From assembly GCA_016938675.1 (NCBI GenBank), contig JAFGUF010000022.1, positions 1-64,000 on the forward strand: a stretch of 64,000 nucleotides of DNA, written 5' to 3'. The DNA is from Clostridia bacterium (GTDB lineage: Bacteria; Bacillota; Clostridia; Christensenellales; UMGS416). A model generated the notes under the pieces. The model was not told where the DNA came from, did no database searches, and saw nothing but the letters and a program-made list of their open reading frames with translations. A program made the translations under genes and the position numbers. Below are positions 62,718 to 64,000 of this stretch, one piece after another (the first letter of the stretch is position 1; each line of letters begins with the position of its first letter).

Positions 62718-64000
62718 GAGCAGACACCTCCCTGACTATCTGTACAAATTCGTCAATATCCTCAGCAGTATTTAGCTCAGTTACAGCTAGCAGATGCATA
62801 TTCTCGCCCAGGTATAACCCTCCTAAGATATCGTTTTCCTTTAGCTTTTTGTCGAGGTCTCCGATGAAGCAAGGGATTTTAACGACAAATTCGTTGAAGA
62901 TATCTTTCTGATATGTTTCTACTCCCTCGATTTCATTCATTTTCTTCTGCAGGTAACGAGCGTTCTCCATTGACTTAAGCGCAGCTTGCTTAAGCCCCGT
63001 TTCACCCATAGCTCCTAAATATGCTGCCGCTGTCAAGGCATTGAGAGCCTGATTCGAGCATATGTTTGAGGATGCCTTTTCCCTTCTTATGTGCTGCTCT
63101 CTTGCCTGCAGGGTGAGCACAAATCCTCTCTTGCCTTCGCTGTCTGTGGTCTGTCCTGCTATCCTGCCCGGGAGTTTCCTTATAAGCTTTTCAGTAGATG
63201 CCATAAATCCAAGATACGGCCCTCCGTTAGCCATGGAATTGCCAAGGCTTTGGCCTTCGCCTACAGCAATATCTGCATTGTATTCACCGGGGCTTTTTAG
63301 CACTGCCAGTGAAATTGGATTGACAACGGCAATAAACAGGCTCTTGTTTTCGTGCACTATCTTTTCGAATTCATCCATTTCCTCTATTGTGCCGAAGAAA
63401 TTGGGGCTCTGTATTGCGACGCCTGCGATATTATCGTTCAGCTTATTTTTCAGGTCCTCCGGGTTTGTCCTGTAGTTTTCTATATCCACAAGTTCCATCT
63501 CAAGGCCTGCGTATCTGCTCCATGTATCCATAACTTTTATGTATTCAGGATTTACACCCTTGGATATAAGAACCTTTTTCCTATTGTTCGTTCTTGTCAT
63601 CATGCATGCCTCAGCCAGCGCCGTTGCGCCGTCATATACGGATGCATTGCTTGCAGCCATTCCTGTCAGTGCGCATATATATGTTTGGTATTCAAATATC
63701 GCCTGCAGAACACCTTGGGATATTTCTGCCTGATACGGTGTATATGCAGTCAAGAATTCCTGCGTAGAGGCCACATCCATTACTACGCTTGGTATATAGT
63801 GGTTGTATACTCCTGCACCTAAAAAGCAGGATTTATATGTCCTGTTCTTTGCGGCAAGTGAGCGCATAATATTCCTGATTTCTATTTCGCTTTTCCCATC
63901 AGCTAGGTTTATGCCTCTTTTCAGCCTTACAGCGCCAGGCACACCGCAAAAAAGCTCCTCTGTATCTTTAATACCGATTACATCCATCATCTGTTTTCTT
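62710..64000 (-). CDS. gcvPA: Glycine dehydrogenase (decarboxylating) subunit 1, 5' end outside the window
   Basis: Partner subunit of the glycine decarboxylase. Conserved parts: FLGAGVYNHYIPSVVMDVAS, FLTAYTPYQAEISQG and NASVYDGATALAEA. Within the window the first ATG is at 63990, but family proteins have about 12 more residues before the segment that corresponds to MDVIGIKDTEELF, and the frame stays open to the window edge with codons for Arg-Lys-Gln before this ATG. The real start therefore probably lies outside. gcvT and gcvH would be expected upstream. Together with gcvPB it allows glycine use or synthesis in an anaerobe. Confidence 0.94.
   Translation of the reverse strand, partial: RKQMMDVIGIKDTEELFCGVPGAVRLKRGINLADGKSEIEIRNIMRSLAAKNRTYKSCFLGAGVYNHYIPSVVMDVASTQEFLTAYTPYQAEISQGVLQAIFEYQTYICALTGMAASNASVYDGATALAEACMMTRTNNRKKVLISKGVNPEYIKVMDTWSRYAGLEMELVDIENYRTNPEDLKNKLNDNIAGVAIQSPNFFGTIEEMDEFEKIVHENKSLFIAVVNPISLAVLKSPGEYNADIAVGEGQSLGNSMANGGPYLGFMASTEKLIRKLPGRIAGQTTDSEGKRGFVLTLQAREQHIRREKASSNICSNQALNALTAAAYLGAMGETGLKQAALKSMENARYLQKKMNEIEGVETYQKDIFNEFVVKIPCFIGDLDKKLKENDILGGLYLGENMHLLAVTELNTAEDIDEFVQIVREVSAHV

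Overview
The window looks like a chromosomal segment of an anaerobic, low-to-moderate GC Firmicute of class Clostridia. Support comes from sigma-H and a SigI/RsgI pair, two flavodoxin-ferredoxin (EFR1) proteins, a clostripain-family peptidase, a C_GCAxxG_C_C redox protein, a two-gene glycine decarboxylase (GcvPA/GcvPB), an Rrf2-NifS-NifU iron-sulfur operon and strong AGGAGG-type ribosome binding sites. No rRNA or tRNA gene, CRISPR array, insertion sequence or integrase was recognised.

Layout. 1-5.6 kb: YitT membrane protein and SigH (minus), then EFR1 protein, clostripain-like peptidase and a redox protein (plus). 5.7-10.3 kb: one long minus-strand operon, read right to left: two PH-like membrane proteins, an MFS transporter, five tightly packed or overlapping single-TM microproteins (55-68 aa), a small polytopic protein, an AlkZ-related protein and a GNAT enzyme. 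10.7-17.7 kb: a secreted beta-helix/Ig-like protein, two membrane proteins and polyphosphate kinase. 17.9-20.2 kb: a DUF6512 protein, then SigI and its membrane anti-sigma RsgI. 20.3-26.3 kb: second EFR1 protein, J-domain protein, an ABC binding protein and permease without an ATPase, a DtxR/MntR regulator, a cell-wall amidase and a UPF0316 protein. 26.4-30 kb: an MFS efflux-type gene behind a leader-peptide attenuator, divergent from rrf2-nifS-nifU. 30.1-37.3 kb: luxE-like and frameshifted luxC-like genes, a lipoprotein serpin and a large lamin-tail/CotH protein. 37.4-45 kb: amino-acid permease and oppBCDF-oppA. 45.3-48.1 kb: rpsT, YihY/BrkB, a small enzyme-like protein and a NYN-LOTUS protein. 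48.3-52.8 kb: accessory stretch with an AT-rich three-gene GTPase module, DUF1801, AraC-type regulator and a PLD-like protein. 52.8-57.5 kb: a leader-peptide attenuator in front of an rsgA paralogue, a ferritin-like protein, and pyrG overlapping a Nudix-HAD fusion. 57.8-64 kb: a lipoprotein, an acidic small protein, a polar amino-acid ABC system in two convergent units, and gcvPB/gcvPA, the latter running off the window end.

The most unusual content is (i) the microprotein operon at 7.2-8.2 kb; (ii) the small-2TM protein / GTPase / partner module at 48.3-50.2 kb, which resembles the GTPase-centred conflict systems predicted by comparative genomics; and (iii) two separate ribosome-sensing attenuators (27.6-27.9 kb and 52.8-53.0 kb), each with a full sigma-A-type promoter, a short leader ORF with a strong ribosome binding site and an intrinsic terminator directly before the target gene. 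The second leader peptide ends with an Arg-Phe-Arg motif of the kind known to arrest macrolide-bound ribosomes.

Promoters with two good hexamers at 16-17 bp spacing could be read in front of oppB, oppA, pyrG, luxE, the rsgA leader, the MFS leader, rrf2, the UPF0316 gene, the ferritin-like gene and the amino-acid binding protein. Function calls come from motif and family recognition by eye, without database searches.
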